54,828 nt of DNA from an uncultured Alphaproteobacteria bacterium (GTDB lineage Bacteria; Pseudomonadota; Alphaproteobacteria; Rhodobacterales; Rhodobacteraceae), in NCBI GenBank assembly GCA_902524655.1, contig CABZEG010000009.1:1-54828 (forward strand), read 5' to 3'. Of the stretch, positions 1 through 8,840 are shown piece by piece. The first letter of the stretch is position 1, and the number at the start of each line of letters is the position of its first letter. Below the pieces are notes generated by a model. That model saw only the letters and a program-made list of their open reading frames with translations, searched no databases and was not told where the DNA came from. Made by a program: the position numbers and the translations under genes.

Positions 1-928
1 TTACAAGTCGGCCTCTGACTCCGCCATCTTCAAATCGTTTATGTGCTTCCGAAACTTGAGACGGACTATAAGTATCTGCTAACCTCAATGAAATTTTTTT
101 TGCGTTTACAAGCTTCCTTAAATCATCTAATTTTTCGTACATGCAATCTTGAGTTCTTACCCATGTTTGCGTAAAATTTATATCACGCTCACCTGTCCCC
201 TGATAACCTCTTACTGCGGTAAAGGAGCCTCCATTTTTGACTGCAGCAACTGCTTTTTCATTTAATAAAGCACCGTCTGCTAAGCCATCTATGCCCTCGG
301 GAAAACGTTCCAATATATGTTCAATGAATTCTTCTCCTCTTGGAAGCGATAGATCCGCACCAAGTGATTTAATTAAATTTTGATCTTTTTCTGACGTATC
401 TGCTATCACATATAAACCTAAAGTTTTTGCAATTTGGATAATGTAACCTCCGAAGGCCCCTGCAGAGCCAGTAACTGCTAACTTATCACCTGAATTTAAG
501 TTTAAAAGTTCTAGAGAAAGCTTCGCCGTTAATCCATTCATCGGTAAAGTACATGCTTCTTCAAAACTCACCCCCTTAGGAATTGGCACCACTGCTCCTG
601 ATTTTAGTGTAATTTGTTCGCGGTATGCCCCATGTTGACCATTTGGTATGACCATTGCCATGACCGCGTCGCCCTTTTTGAGATGTGTTTTGACGTTTTC
701 TCCAATCGCAACTACTTTCCCAGAAATATCCATTCCCGGAACATACGGAGGATTATATGGTTTTTGTCGTTCTGCTATACCTCCATTACGAGCTAAAATA
801 TCTGTTGGATTTATAGCTGCGCAAAACACCTGCACTAGTATTTCATCCGCTTCAGGTTTAACCTCAGGCACTTCAATAAGCTCTAGCACTTCAGGTCCGC
901 CATGCTTCATTAAACCAATCGCACGCAT
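1..928 (-). CDS. Zinc-independent quinone oxidoreductase-like MDR protein (3' end cut by window edge)
   Basis: Medium-chain dehydrogenase/reductase that would reduce a quinone or enone with NAD(P)H in the cytoplasm. Reading from ATG at 928, the first ~120 residues form the GroES-like half. A Rossmann nucleotide-binding turn (AVTGSAGAFGG) lies near residue 150, and the C-terminal GGVRGRLV run typical of the family ends at base 1. The catalytic-zinc Cys/His set of alcohol dehydrogenases is not seen, so this is the quinone-reductase branch. The frame is open at the left edge with at most a few residues missing. It diverges from the DUF924 gene over 69 bp. Substrate unknown. Confidence 0.85.
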   Translation of the reverse strand, partial: MRAIGLMKHGGPEVLELIEVPEVKPEADEILVQVFCAAINPTDILARNGGIAERQKPYNPPYVPGMDISGKVVAIGENVKTHLKKGDAVMAMVIPNGQHGAYREQITLKSGAVVPIPKGVSFEEACTLPMNGLTAKLSLELLNLNSGDKLAVTGSAGAFGGYIIQIAKTLGLYVIADTSEKDQNLIKSLGADLSLPRGEEFIEHILERFPEGIDGLADGALLNEKAVAAVKNGGSFTAVRGYQGTGERDINFTQTWVRTQDCMYEKLDDLRKLVNAKKISLRLADTYSPSQVSEAHKRFEDGGVRGRLV

Positions 929-997
929 CTCTACTCCTTTGATTAAGATAGAAAGTTGATTGATTTATGTTACACTATTAAAAAAGAATTTTAAATA

Positions 998-1747
998 ATG
1001 TTACCAGAAGATCTTACCCCTGAACAATTTAGTAAAAAGCCCGTAGTCCTCAAAGCTCTTAATAATCCTCGTTCTCCAAGCAGTGTTTTAAATTATATGT
1101 GTGGCTGCGATATTAATAATCCTAATGATAGGAAAAGCCTTTTTTACGATGAAACAGTGGAACCACTATTAGGCATATGGTTTCGAAGTGGAACCGCTTT
1201 AGACGATATTTGCAAGCCATTTTCATCTGTTATTCGCGAATTGAAAGCAGATCCACAAACCCTAATTGAAGATGAATGGTTTACCCTTGAAGGCCAGGTT
1301 GCTAGAGTTTTACTAGCAGACCAACTATCTCGCTCGTGTTTTCGAGGTACAGCTGAAGCTTTTTCGTTTGACTATATAGGACGTGAACTCGTTCGAGACC
1401 TAGTTAGTAAAAAGAAAGTTGATCAAACTTTAAAATTGCCTCCAGCGCTACTATATTTACTCCCATGGGCTTTGGCCCACTCAGAAGAAATAAGCGACCT
1501 TGTTCGCGCATGCGATATAATTGACATGGCAATTGGTGCTTATCCTGATTTCAGTCTATTCGAAGGAAGAAATAAAAAAGCGGTAGATCAACATAGGCAA
1601 GTTCTAGAAAAATTTGGGCGTTACCCACAAAGAAATTTAGAGTTTGGAAGAGCCAATACTGCTGAAGAAGAAAAATGGCTCAATGATAAAGAGAATTTAC
1701 CAATTTGGGCAGGTGGCAATCTTTCTTTTGATCAAAAAATTAAATAA
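998..1747 (+). CDS. DUF924 family protein
   Basis: A 249-residue helical protein of the DUF924 family, whose biochemical role is unknown. The family pattern is visible in order: IWFRSG near residue 60, VLLADQLSRSCFRGTAEAF around 105-125, LPWALAHSEE near 155-165, and FGRYPQRNLEFGRANTAEE near the C-terminus. The canonical text is LLDQFPRN and FGRFPHRN, so the first motif is slightly divergent. No signal peptide. The stop codon lies 2 bp before the tRNA-Gln T-arm copy R1, so the gene is the leftmost payload of the repeat array. ATG 998 is chosen because it gives the full family length. Confidence 0.8.
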   Translation: MLPEDLTPEQFSKKPVVLKALNNPRSPSSVLNYMCGCDINNPNDRKSLFYDETVEPLLGIWFRSGTALDDICKPFSSVIRELKADPQTLIEDEWFTLEGQVARVLLADQLSRSCFRGTAEAFSFDYIGRELVRDLVSKKKVDQTLKLPPALLYLLPWALAHSEEISDLVRACDIIDMAIGAYPDFSLFEGRNKKAVDQHRQVLEKFGRYPQRNLEFGRANTAEEEKWLNDKENLPIWAGGNLSFDQKIK

Positions 1748-1749
1748 GA

Positions 1750-1780
1750 ACCGTAGGTTCGAATCCTACCACCCCAGCCA
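1750..1780 (+). repeat. R1: truncated tRNA-Gln 3'-end copy (T-arm and acceptor only)
   Basis: Thirty-one bases identical to the last part of repeat R2: variable-loop end, T-stem/loop GTAGG-TTCGAAT-CCTAC, acceptor strand CACCCCA, discriminator G and CCA. There is no anticodon arm and no P-arm-like leader, because the DUF924 stop codon is directly to the left. It cannot make a functional tRNA. Best read as an attachment-site scar whose left side was lost or replaced. Confidence 0.85.
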
Positions 1781-1880
1781 CATGCAGGCATAAGTTATGC
1801 AAAGTTTCCTGAGATTGATGTCTACGCTAAACTGTATCTCGAGCAACGCTCTTTATCGATTTTAATATCGAATTAAATAC

Positions 1881-3515
1881 TTATTTTAACCACCTGACCC
1901 ACCTTGTTACCTCATCAGGCTTAAGTATGTCAAATTTCATATCCCCTTTATTCAGCAATACTAAATTAGGACTTTTGGGTCGTTGAACGTCCGCAGAACA
2001 CAAAGCATCCATAAGTCCATCATCATTTATGTCTATTAATAGACTTTTATGACAGTATGAATTCCAGGGGTGACGAAACTCATCTTTGACCATTGAGCCC
2101 CAAACTTTTGGGTTTTGCCATTCTGGTAGAGGCTTCAGAAAGATATTGTGATCAGCTAAGCGCAATTGTCCACCAATATTTTCGTATGCAATCCAAGCAG
2201 AACCGGAGTAATTTGGACCTACCACTGAGCTAATAATATCGGCATCGCCATCATTATCAAAATCAAATGCAGTCATTTCAGGTACTGTAGAGAACATGAA
2301 CTTGCCGTCCATAAGGGGTTCCAATTTTTGCTTTATATAAAACGTTCCTTTTCCATCACCTAGCAATAACACTGTCCTTTGTCTCTTTGGGTTAGAATAT
2401 TTTTGCGAGGAATATTTTGCATACACAGGATTATAATGATCTGCACTTACCACCATATCTAGGTTCCCATCATTATTGAAGTCTGCTGTAGTCATCGAAG
2501 AACCATTTACATTTGAACAAAGTTTCCCATTAAAGTTTCCATTTCCATCATTATAATGGCAAACTACGCCTGCAAACTCAGTCGTTAGAATGTCGATATC
2601 TCCGTCATTATCAATATCGCCAGCATCTGCTCCATGAGAAAACCCCATATATATTTTTCGTTTTTTGTCGGTGAGATATCCAGTATGATAACTTTGTTTC
2701 CATTTTCCTTGGCCATCCGAAATGAGAATATGATTAGGTCCTTTGTAGCTAAATTTCCCTTTTATATTTTGAACCTGTGCATTAGTAGGATAAATGTCGT
2801 CTATACCATCTCCATTAAAATCTTCTATAATCGCCCTAGCAGCGTTCGCTGCATAACCTATGTTTCTATCGCCATCGAAATCAAAAATCTTGTTAACATT
2901 TAGCTTTTCAAACCTTTTTTCTTTTTTGATCACTTTGAACGGAATGAATGGTACCCATAGAGCCGTTTGAAAAGACGCGCACCCCTCACGACCTTCCTTG
3001 ACCACGCTGTTCCCTGACGTTCCGCCAGTACCACAACGGTGCCCCATCCCTAGCCCTATATAGTCCAGTAATCCATCACTATCCCAGTCACCCCAGGCAG
3101 AGCCTGCTTTATAAAAGACACCGCGATCACTATTTATTTTTCCTCGAAACCATGAATTGCTTGGAAGAAGGTATTTCCCCGAACTTTCTTTCAGAGTTTT
3201 GTCAATATAATGCCCTGAAAGCGTAATACCTAAATTCTCAGCTCGGATTTTCAGTGACAGATTTTTACTCTTTAAGGTGGCTTTTAAATTCTCAAGGTCA
3301 CTGGGGTCGATCGTTCCGTCGAAAGTTGATCCCTGATCCGTATAATAGTTAGCGATTGCGTTTATGGTCTTTTTTCCTATTACGCCGTCACTTGGTCCAG
3401 CCTTATATCCAAGTTGATTGAGTATTTTTTGCGCTTTTAATACATTTGTAGAAGCCCAGATAGTGGACGCAAAAAGCAAAGCTCCACAAAAAACTGCAAG
3501 CAACCTAAAACCCAT
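1881..3515 (-). CDS. Secreted FG-GAP/VCBS-repeat protein with N-terminal peptidoglycan-binding-like domain (A)
   Basis: A 544-residue exported protein. Residues 1-22 are a signal peptide ending near WAS. Residues ~27-85 resemble a PG_binding_1 domain (QKILNQLGYKAGPSDGVIGK followed by KTINAIANYYTD). The rest is FG-GAP/VCBS beta-propeller repeats with Ca-binding Asp-rich loops: DFNGDGIDDIY, DIDNDGDIDIL, DFNNDGNLDMV, DFDNDGDADII and DINDDGLMDAL. Such propellers bind ligands or other proteins outside the cell; no catalytic residues are evident. ATG 3515 has a good upstream site (GGGAGAAAA). It is the only payload between R1 and R2 and is clearly paralogous to the protein at 3826-5565, on the opposite strand. 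Target unknown. Confidence 0.85.
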   Translation of the reverse strand: MGFRLLAVFCGALLFASTIWASTNVLKAQKILNQLGYKAGPSDGVIGKKTINAIANYYTDQGSTFDGTIDPSDLENLKATLKSKNLSLKIRAENLGITLSGHYIDKTLKESSGKYLLPSNSWFRGKINSDRGVFYKAGSAWGDWDSDGLLDYIGLGMGHRCGTGGTSGNSVVKEGREGCASFQTALWVPFIPFKVIKKEKRFEKLNVNKIFDFDGDRNIGYAANAARAIIEDFNGDGIDDIYPTNAQVQNIKGKFSYKGPNHILISDGQGKWKQSYHTGYLTDKKRKIYMGFSHGADAGDIDNDGDIDILTTEFAGVVCHYNDGNGNFNGKLCSNVNGSSMTTADFNNDGNLDMVVSADHYNPVYAKYSSQKYSNPKRQRTVLLLGDGKGTFYIKQKLEPLMDGKFMFSTVPEMTAFDFDNDGDADIISSVVGPNYSGSAWIAYENIGGQLRLADHNIFLKPLPEWQNPKVWGSMVKDEFRHPWNSYCHKSLLIDINDDGLMDALCSADVQRPKSPNLVLLNKGDMKFDILKPDEVTRWVRWLK

Positions 3516-3564
3516 AGTATTTTTTCTCCCTTAAATTCTTTATCCTCCATCACCCATTTACAAG

Positions 3565-3741
3565 ATATTTTTTGACAACACTTTTGACAACAGTTTTCGT
3601 GATTGACCTGATAACGCATAAGAACCATGAGAAGCATAAGAACTATTTTAAAGGGTTATGAGAAAACTGATAACTCCTGATAACAATATCCACGGGTTTT
3701 GATCCCGTGTACCGTAGGTTCGAATCCTACCACCCCAGCCA
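3565..3741 (+). repeat. R2: full-length tRNA-Gln-derived attR-like repeat
   Basis: About 177 bp. The left part (3565-3690) carries two TTTTGACAAC boxes about 12 bp apart (3570-3592), CTGATAAC boxes at 3608, 3667 and 3677, and phased CATAAGAA/CATGAGAA boxes between them. The right part (3691-3741) is the 3' half of tRNA-Gln: an anticodon stem-loop with loop TTTTGAT (anticodon TTG), variable loop, T-arm, acceptor CACCCCA, G and CCA. No matching 5' half (D-arm, TGGGG acceptor strand) precedes it. This is the layout of attR after integration into a tRNA 3' end: element arm with arm-type repeats, then the tRNA core. Confidence 0.85.
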
Positions 3742-3825
3742 TCTAATATCTTTTATCTATCAGGGCAAGATTGATTGCTATTTACATAAAAAAGTTCCAA
3801 GCTATTTTTTGTCAGGAGAAAAAAT

Positions 3826-5565
3826 ATGATGAAGATTATCAAGATTCTAGGGATAGCCTTATTTATATTTTTGCAGAGCATGGCAGCGAACTCTAATTCA
3901 TACGTTCGAGGAAGCCAATATATGCTCAATCAATTAGGTTATGCAGCCGGAACAGAAGACGGGATAAAAGGAAAAAATACAATAGAGGCATTAACTAAAT
4001 ATTATGCCGATAATAATAAAGTTTTTGATGGAACCATTGATGACAATGAATTGATAGATTTAAAAGCTTCTGTAATAAGTTTGGGAATTCCTAAAATCGA
4101 GGAAACGAAAAATAAGTTAAAGGTACACTTTTTTGGAAACTTTATTTCAAATCAATCGAAAATAATACCGGACTCAAACTCACCATATTTTTTACCCTCC
4201 GATCTATTTCAAAGAAAAAATGCCTCTGAAAATAGAGAGGTATTCTACATAAATCATATGGCATTTGGAAATTTGAATAATGATGGTCGCCAAGATTTAC
4301 TTATGTCTTATGAGATGGAAGTTTGTCCTGATGGCTATACCCTTACATCTATAGGTGTCCCTCTGTGCGAGATAAAAAGTGATAATGACCGTTTCTTAAA
4401 TTTTACTGCATTTTCGGTAAGTATTAATGAACGAGACGAAACCATTATCAATGATTTTGAGCACAATACTTCTATGGGTAGAAATTGTCAGAGACCAGTA
4501 CTAGCCGATTTTAATAATGACGGAATAGATGACGTATATTGCCCAAGTGCTTTTGGCCACACTTACAAAGGAAAGTTTTATCATGGGGGAGCAGATATAG
4601 TTTTCATTTCTAACGACAAAGGTTGGATGCATGTAAAGGAAAAGGGAGCTTTCGTAGATAAAGATACAGGGCTATACCAAGGGTTTTCACATGGCGTTAC
4701 GGCGAATGATATTGATCATGATGGGGACTTAGATGTGGTAACTCCCCATATTAAATGGGAAAATACAAAAGGCGGGGGCAAGATATATTGCCATTTTAAT
4801 GATGGTGCTGGGAACTTTACTGTAAAACACTGTGCTGACCAATTTGCTTTTGCCGTAACAAGCGGTGATTATAATGGTGATGGAATAGTTGATTTAATAG
4901 CTAGTGGAGGTTGGTTTGAAAAAAAATTGTATTCACATAATAGTAGTAAGAAACATAATAATACCGTAGTTCTGTTTGGGGATGGTAAAGGAAGTTTTAA
5001 AACCGGTTGGGAAAAAATTCCACCAGCTTATGACATTTATGGATCGGGATATTTACTATCACACGTCGTAGATCTAGTATCATGGGACTTTGATGGAGAT
5101 GGGGATCTAGATATAGCAGGAACCACCGTAGGCCCACTTTACGCTGGAGGAACTCACACTATTTGGTCTAATAATGGGGAGGGTAAATTTACCATCGCAG
5201 ATCAAATTCCGATGATTTCTGGAAAAAAGAGCTGGACTTCTGTAAAAGCCTGGAAGAAGGATATTAAGTCTGAAAGTAATAGATGGAATTCATATTGCGG
5301 TAGCACCAAGTTAATTGATGTTAATAACGACGGTATGATGGATATGTACTGCGATACTCCTACACAGGATAAACATGGTGGCTGGGTCTTTCTAAACATG
5401 GGAGGACTTCAGTTTAAAAAGATTTCTCCGTTTAACGCATGGAGTAAAGACTGGACCATTTATTACACAGGCCCAACAGGTTATTCATTTCAAGATTTTG
5501 AGGGTTACTCTGATCCAGATCTCTTTGAAACTCATTGGGAATATAAACCATTATTTGAAAAATAA
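3826..5565 (+). CDS. Secreted FG-GAP/VCBS-repeat protein with N-terminal peptidoglycan-binding-like domain (B)
   Basis: A 579-residue exported protein with the same design as protein A: signal peptide at ~1-23, PG_binding_1-like segment at ~27-85 (MLNQLGYAAGTEDGIKGKNT, then IEALTKYYAD), then FG-GAP/VCBS repeats with DFNNDGIDDVY, DIDHDGDLDVV, DYNGDGIVDLI, DFDGDGDLDIA and DVNNDGMMDMY. The linker FDGTID(D/P) and the ending WNSYC...LID-N-DG-MDA-C are shared with A, so the two are diverged paralogs rather than a recent copy. CAGGAGAAAAAAT precedes ATG 3826. It is the sole payload between R2 and R3. The cell-wall link and ligand are inferred from the domains only. Confidence 0.85.
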   Translation: MMKIIKILGIALFIFLQSMAANSNSYVRGSQYMLNQLGYAAGTEDGIKGKNTIEALTKYYADNNKVFDGTIDDNELIDLKASVISLGIPKIEETKNKLKVHFFGNFISNQSKIIPDSNSPYFLPSDLFQRKNASENREVFYINHMAFGNLNNDGRQDLLMSYEMEVCPDGYTLTSIGVPLCEIKSDNDRFLNFTAFSVSINERDETIINDFEHNTSMGRNCQRPVLADFNNDGIDDVYCPSAFGHTYKGKFYHGGADIVFISNDKGWMHVKEKGAFVDKDTGLYQGFSHGVTANDIDHDGDLDVVTPHIKWENTKGGGKIYCHFNDGAGNFTVKHCADQFAFAVTSGDYNGDGIVDLIASGGWFEKKLYSHNSSKKHNNTVVLFGDGKGSFKTGWEKIPPAYDIYGSGYLLSHVVDLVSWDFDGDGDLDIAGTTVGPLYAGGTHTIWSNNGEGKFTIADQIPMISGKKSWTSVKAWKKDIKSESNRWNSYCGSTKLIDVNNDGMMDMYCDTPTQDKHGGWVFLNMGGLQFKKISPFNAWSKDWTIYYTGPTGYSFQDFEGYSDPDLFETHWEYKPLFEK

Positions 5566-5588
5566 TTTCAAGAGTTGTCATTATAGAG

Positions 5589-5618
5589 CCTTAGGTTCTA
5601 GTCCTACCACCCCAGCCA
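5589..5618 (+). repeat. R3: truncated, slightly decayed tRNA-Gln 3'-end copy
   Basis: Thirty bases matching the T-arm and acceptor end, with two changes in the T-arm (TTAGG-TTCTAGT-CCTAC). It keeps CACCCCAGCCA. As with R1, no anticodon arm or repeat-rich leader precedes it, and it sits 23 bp after the stop codon of FG-GAP gene B. Confidence 0.75.
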
Positions 5619-5672
5619 ATTACTAAAATTAGCCTTATGGTTTTGTAAACTTTTGTCTTTATAAGATTATCA

Positions 5673-7034
5673 TTAATATTGCTTCCAACCTACTGAGCAG
5701 TGAAATGGCATAGAGTATATAAGGTTAGATTTGTCAGAAATTTTTTTCAGCTCAACATCTAGTTCAATTTTCTCATCTTCATTCAAAGTTTGTCGTGTGC
5801 GTCTTAGAAACCACTCAAATAAATTTTTGTCTTTTCCTCTAGGCACAGCAACCATGCTTGGAAAGTTAATCGATTCATGAAGTCCGTTTTTGCGCATCTG
5901 GTCATAAAGTGATTTGTCAGCAATGCCATAAGTACTTTTTAATTGAAGAGGAATATTTAACTTATGCTTTAATTCGCCAGTTATATCGAAGTTAAACCAC
6001 TGAGGCATGTCAATAGCTCTTACAATTATTCCTATAGATCCTCCTGGTTTGACTACCCTCACTATTTCTTTTATTGCTTTATCTGCATCACATTCCTCCA
6101 AGACAGTTACGGAATAAACAGCATCAAAAAAGTTATCGGGAAAGGGTATATCAATGGCGTCACTGTAAGCGAAGTTTAATTCACCAGCTTCAGAAAAATT
6201 CTTCTCTGTAAATTCTTTCTCATCAATATAATTATTAACATGCAAATCTTCATTTTCAGCGATTTGGATTGCTCCATTCAACAAGTAGGTATTTATATCA
6301 ACCCCGGTTAAAGAAAGGTCTGGTCTCAAGTTTAAAACTTGACGACATAGAGCACCAGTCCCACAACCCAATTCTAAAATTTTTCCATTTGGTGTAATAT
6401 TCATTATTGATACCAATGATGAAATCATAGTTTGATAAGTTGGTAGAGCTGCACGACTTTCCAAAACTGGAATAAATCCTAAATTAGGCCCACTTAAAGT
6501 GATTACTGTAAATTTTTCTGCCAGTAATGGTATTACTGGTTTCCATTGTGCTGCCGACAGAGTGAATGGGAAAAGAATTAAAGGAGGTCCACTTCCTTCA
6601 ATTGAAAAGTAAGTGTCTTTGAATTTTCCGTCCATTTTGGATTTTGCAAATGCATTTTTTTTTGAACCCATAGATCCAAAAAAGTTCGAAAGACTTTCGA
6701 ATAATTGTTTGGGATGATCTATGGAAATATCTGACCACGGAAGTATTTCATAGTTTTTTATTTCATAGGTACTTGCCTTTTTTAAATCCTTTTTAAAATC
6801 ATTTGCTGCCGTCTTGGTAGGTCCATGCTCACTATTTATCATCAATATTCTTTCAGCAATAATTTCAAAAGCTGAGCTATTTGTTTCATTTGGGCCAACG
6901 AGGGCTAACCCAATAACTTTTTCCGGATAAACTTTACAAAAATCCTCGATATCAGCAGGGTATTGCGCGGCAAGGAAAGCATCGTTTAATTCCAGATGGT
7001 CCAATAGGTCAGCAATGTCACTTGACTTACTCAT
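5673..7034 (-). CDS. Degenerate alpha/beta-hydrolase-like N-terminus fused to a class I SAM methyltransferase
   Basis: A 453-residue protein. The C-terminal half is a Rossmann SAM methyltransferase: motif I ELGCGTG at 221-227, an acidic VD after strand 2, DNFFDAVYSVTVLEE as the motif III region, and EIVRVVKPGG. The N-terminal half looks like alpha/beta-hydrolase sequence in swapped order. Residues ~1-50 resemble the helix-nucleophile-elbow stretch (LLDHLELNDAFLAAQYPADI) but lack GxSxG; residues ~143-190 resemble the beginning of a hydrolase (GSGPPLILFPFTLSAAQW). It is therefore probably non-catalytic as a hydrolase. Methyl acceptor unknown. The only payload between R3 and R4. The frame is closed 15 codons upstream of ATG 7034. 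Confidence 0.75.
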   Translation of the reverse strand: MSKSSDIADLLDHLELNDAFLAAQYPADIEDFCKVYPEKVIGLALVGPNETNSSAFEIIAERILMINSEHGPTKTAANDFKKDLKKASTYEIKNYEILPWSDISIDHPKQLFESLSNFFGSMGSKKNAFAKSKMDGKFKDTYFSIEGSGPPLILFPFTLSAAQWKPVIPLLAEKFTVITLSGPNLGFIPVLESRAALPTYQTMISSLVSIMNITPNGKILELGCGTGALCRQVLNLRPDLSLTGVDINTYLLNGAIQIAENEDLHVNNYIDEKEFTEKNFSEAGELNFAYSDAIDIPFPDNFFDAVYSVTVLEECDADKAIKEIVRVVKPGGSIGIIVRAIDMPQWFNFDITGELKHKLNIPLQLKSTYGIADKSLYDQMRKNGLHESINFPSMVAVPRGKDKNLFEWFLRRTRQTLNEDEKIELDVELKKISDKSNLIYSMPFHCSVGWKQY

Positions 7035-7174
7035 AGGCGATAAACTGTATAATCGAAAGCATGCCTGACCAGCGAAACAAGATCAGGTAATTTATATCTT
7101 TAGAAAATATATTTAAGATCGCCATCGACAATTCCTTGATTTAGTTCACATTAGAAACTATTACGGAAATGCTA

Positions 7175-7348
7175 GTTTTTGACAACACTTTTGACACCTG
7201 TTTTCGTGATTTTCCTGACAACGCATAAAAAACATGAGGAGCATAGGAGCTATTTTAAAGGCTTATGAGAAAACTGATAACTCCTGATAACAATATCCAA
7301 GGATTTTGATCCCATGTACCGTAGGTTCGAATCCTACCACCCCAACCA
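7175..7348 (+). repeat. R4: tRNA-Gln-derived attR-like repeat
   Basis: About 174 bp, collinear with R2. It has TTTTTGACAAC and TTTTGACACC boxes (7175-7197), CTGACAAC and two CTGATAAC boxes, then the tRNA-Gln 3' half from ~7299. The anticodon stem has lost pairing (CAAGGA/TCCCATG), the discriminator is A not G (CCCCAACCA), and the T-arm is intact. Not a functional tRNA. Confidence 0.85.
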
Positions 7349-7510
7349 TGCTGAATTTAGATAAAGATCCCACAAAAACTACCAGATACCAAGGTCCAAA
7401 AAATATCTCAATATAAATATGGGTGGGATGTTGCTAAAAATATTATCATATTTTTAAGACTAGTATATGCTTTTTAAAGGGCAAAGAAGAGTAGAAAGGA
7501 AATTTAAAAT

Positions 7511-8338
7511 ATGTCTAGAACTACAAAAATATCTGTGGGTTCCATTCAAGTAACAGCACTTCGAGATGGTGAGCTTTATCTCCCCAAAGAGGCTCTCGTT
7601 AATTTAAGAGAGGAAGATGCAGCAATAATTAATGATAGTGAAAATAGTGAGCTTATATACGGTAATGTGAACGCATACTTGATACAAAGCGCTAATCGAA
7701 ATCTTTTAATTGACGCAGGATGCAGGGAATTGTTTGGGCCTACATGTGGCTTTCTTCAAGATGCTATAAAGGAGACTGGACTACAACTAAACGATATAAC
7801 TGATTTGTTTTTCACGCATCTACATCCAGATCATATTGCTGGTGCAATCAATACAGATGGAAAGGCTATTTTTGAAAATGCGGCATTACAAGTATTGGAA
7901 TCAGAACATGATTTTTGGACAAAAAATAACTTTGACCCCATCGAAGTAAACGGAGCTGATTGGGCAAACTTAGCAAGAGGTGTTTTAAGCGCATATAATG
8001 ATAAAAAAGAAATAATTTCATTTACTAAAGATCTAATTCCTGGTGTTTCACTACTAAGCATTCCAGGGCATACTCCAGGCCACTCTGGATTTAGAGTTGA
8101 TAGTGATAATCAAGCTCTTGTTCATTTAGGGGATATAATCCATGCTCCCAATCTGCAACTTAATGATCCGAATGCTTCCACAATATTCGATATAGACGGT
8201 GGAGAAGCGCTGAACTCTAGGAAGAAAATGCTTGATATGGTTAGTACGGACAGAGTTATGTGTACGAGCGGACACACTTTAGAGCCAAAATTCGGATTTA
8301 TTGAGAAGCATGGTACAGGTTTTAAATTTAAAGCTTGA
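7511..8338 (+). CDS. Metallo-beta-lactamase-fold metal-dependent hydrolase
   Basis: A 275-residue cytoplasmic MBL-fold enzyme. The metal signature HLHPDH is at 103-108, the next ligand motif PGHTPGHSG near 185, HLGD near 205 as the bridging Asp, and a late His in SGHTLEP. No signal peptide. Family members hydrolyse esters, lactones or thioesters, and this subgroup (N-terminal GSIQVTALRDGE) resembles lactonase-like MBL proteins, but the substrate cannot be read from sequence. It shares the R4-R5 interval with a convergent DUF1330-like gene. AAGGA lies ~9 bp before ATG 7511. Confidence 0.85.
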   Translation: MSRTTKISVGSIQVTALRDGELYLPKEALVNLREEDAAIINDSENSELIYGNVNAYLIQSANRNLLIDAGCRELFGPTCGFLQDAIKETGLQLNDITDLFFTHLHPDHIAGAINTDGKAIFENAALQVLESEHDFWTKNNFDPIEVNGADWANLARGVLSAYNDKKEIISFTKDLIPGVSLLSIPGHTPGHSGFRVDSDNQALVHLGDIIHAPNLQLNDPNASTIFDIDGGEALNSRKKMLDMVSTDRVMCTSGHTLEPKFGFIEKHGTGFKFKA

Positions 8339-8404
8339 AAGCTAAGAAATAATTTTCAAGCAATAAACGCTTTCTGATAACAGTTTTCATTATTCTCTTT
8401 ATAA

Positions 8405-8797
8405 CTAAGCTGTATAGTCGCTACATTTGTGTAAGTCAGCCTTTTTTACAGCCAGACTTCTTAGTTTCATGTTTTTCTCCGATGATGGTGCGGTCATCAA
8501 ATCCAGAAAAGCCTGATGACTGGGATACCAGATCCCTAAAGCTTCATGAATTTTCTGATTACCGATAAGTGTGGCTGAAGCCTCTGTTTGCCATAAAACT
8601 TTGCCTCCGACCTCAGCTAGAAGAATATTCAATATTTCCATGTAGTCTTTATAAAGTTTGCCATTTGGAAACTCAGCTTCTGCGTTGTACTCATTAAGAT
8701 TCAACATGATAATTGAACAATCTTTTGAAGTTCCAGCAATCTCTTTAAATTTTTCTATTTCTTCGATATTGACACTAGGTAGATCAACCAAATTCAT
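8405..8797 (-). CDS. DUF1330-like small protein
   Basis: A 130-residue protein with a ferredoxin-like pattern seen in DUF1330 proteins: MLNLNEY, LAEVGGKVLWQTEA, then YPSHQAFLDLM. The family is uncharacterised and related in fold to dimeric alpha/beta-barrel proteins. No signal peptide or membrane helix. Convergent with the MBL gene; the 66 bp between them includes CTGATAACAGTTTTCAT, which weakly recalls the repeat leader. A second, shorter DUF1330 protein is encoded at 19296-19586 but is not a close copy. Confidence 0.65.
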   Translation of the reverse strand: MNLVDLPSVNIEEIEKFKEIAGTSKDCSIIMLNLNEYNAEAEFPNGKLYKDYMEILNILLAEVGGKVLWQTEASATLIGNQKIHEALGIWYPSHQAFLDLMTAPSSEKNMKLRSLAVKKADLHKCSDYTA

Positions 8798-8840
8798 TCT
8801 CCATTAAAAGTAATTTTTTATTCATAGTCGTATTTTAAAA

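Noticed and set aside
614-959. Plus-strand reading frames overlapping the MDR gene
   Set aside because: They are antisense to a convincing oxidoreductase and have no protein-like pattern.
3691-3741. A complete functional tRNA-Gln gene
   Set aside because: Only the 3' half is present. No D-arm or 5' acceptor strand TGGGG lies at the right distance; the same holds for R4-R7.
8361-8400. Eighth repeat copy between the MBL and DUF1330-like genes
   Set aside because: Only about 17 bases (CTGATAACAGTTTTCAT) resemble the leader and no tRNA part follows, so chance cannot be excluded.
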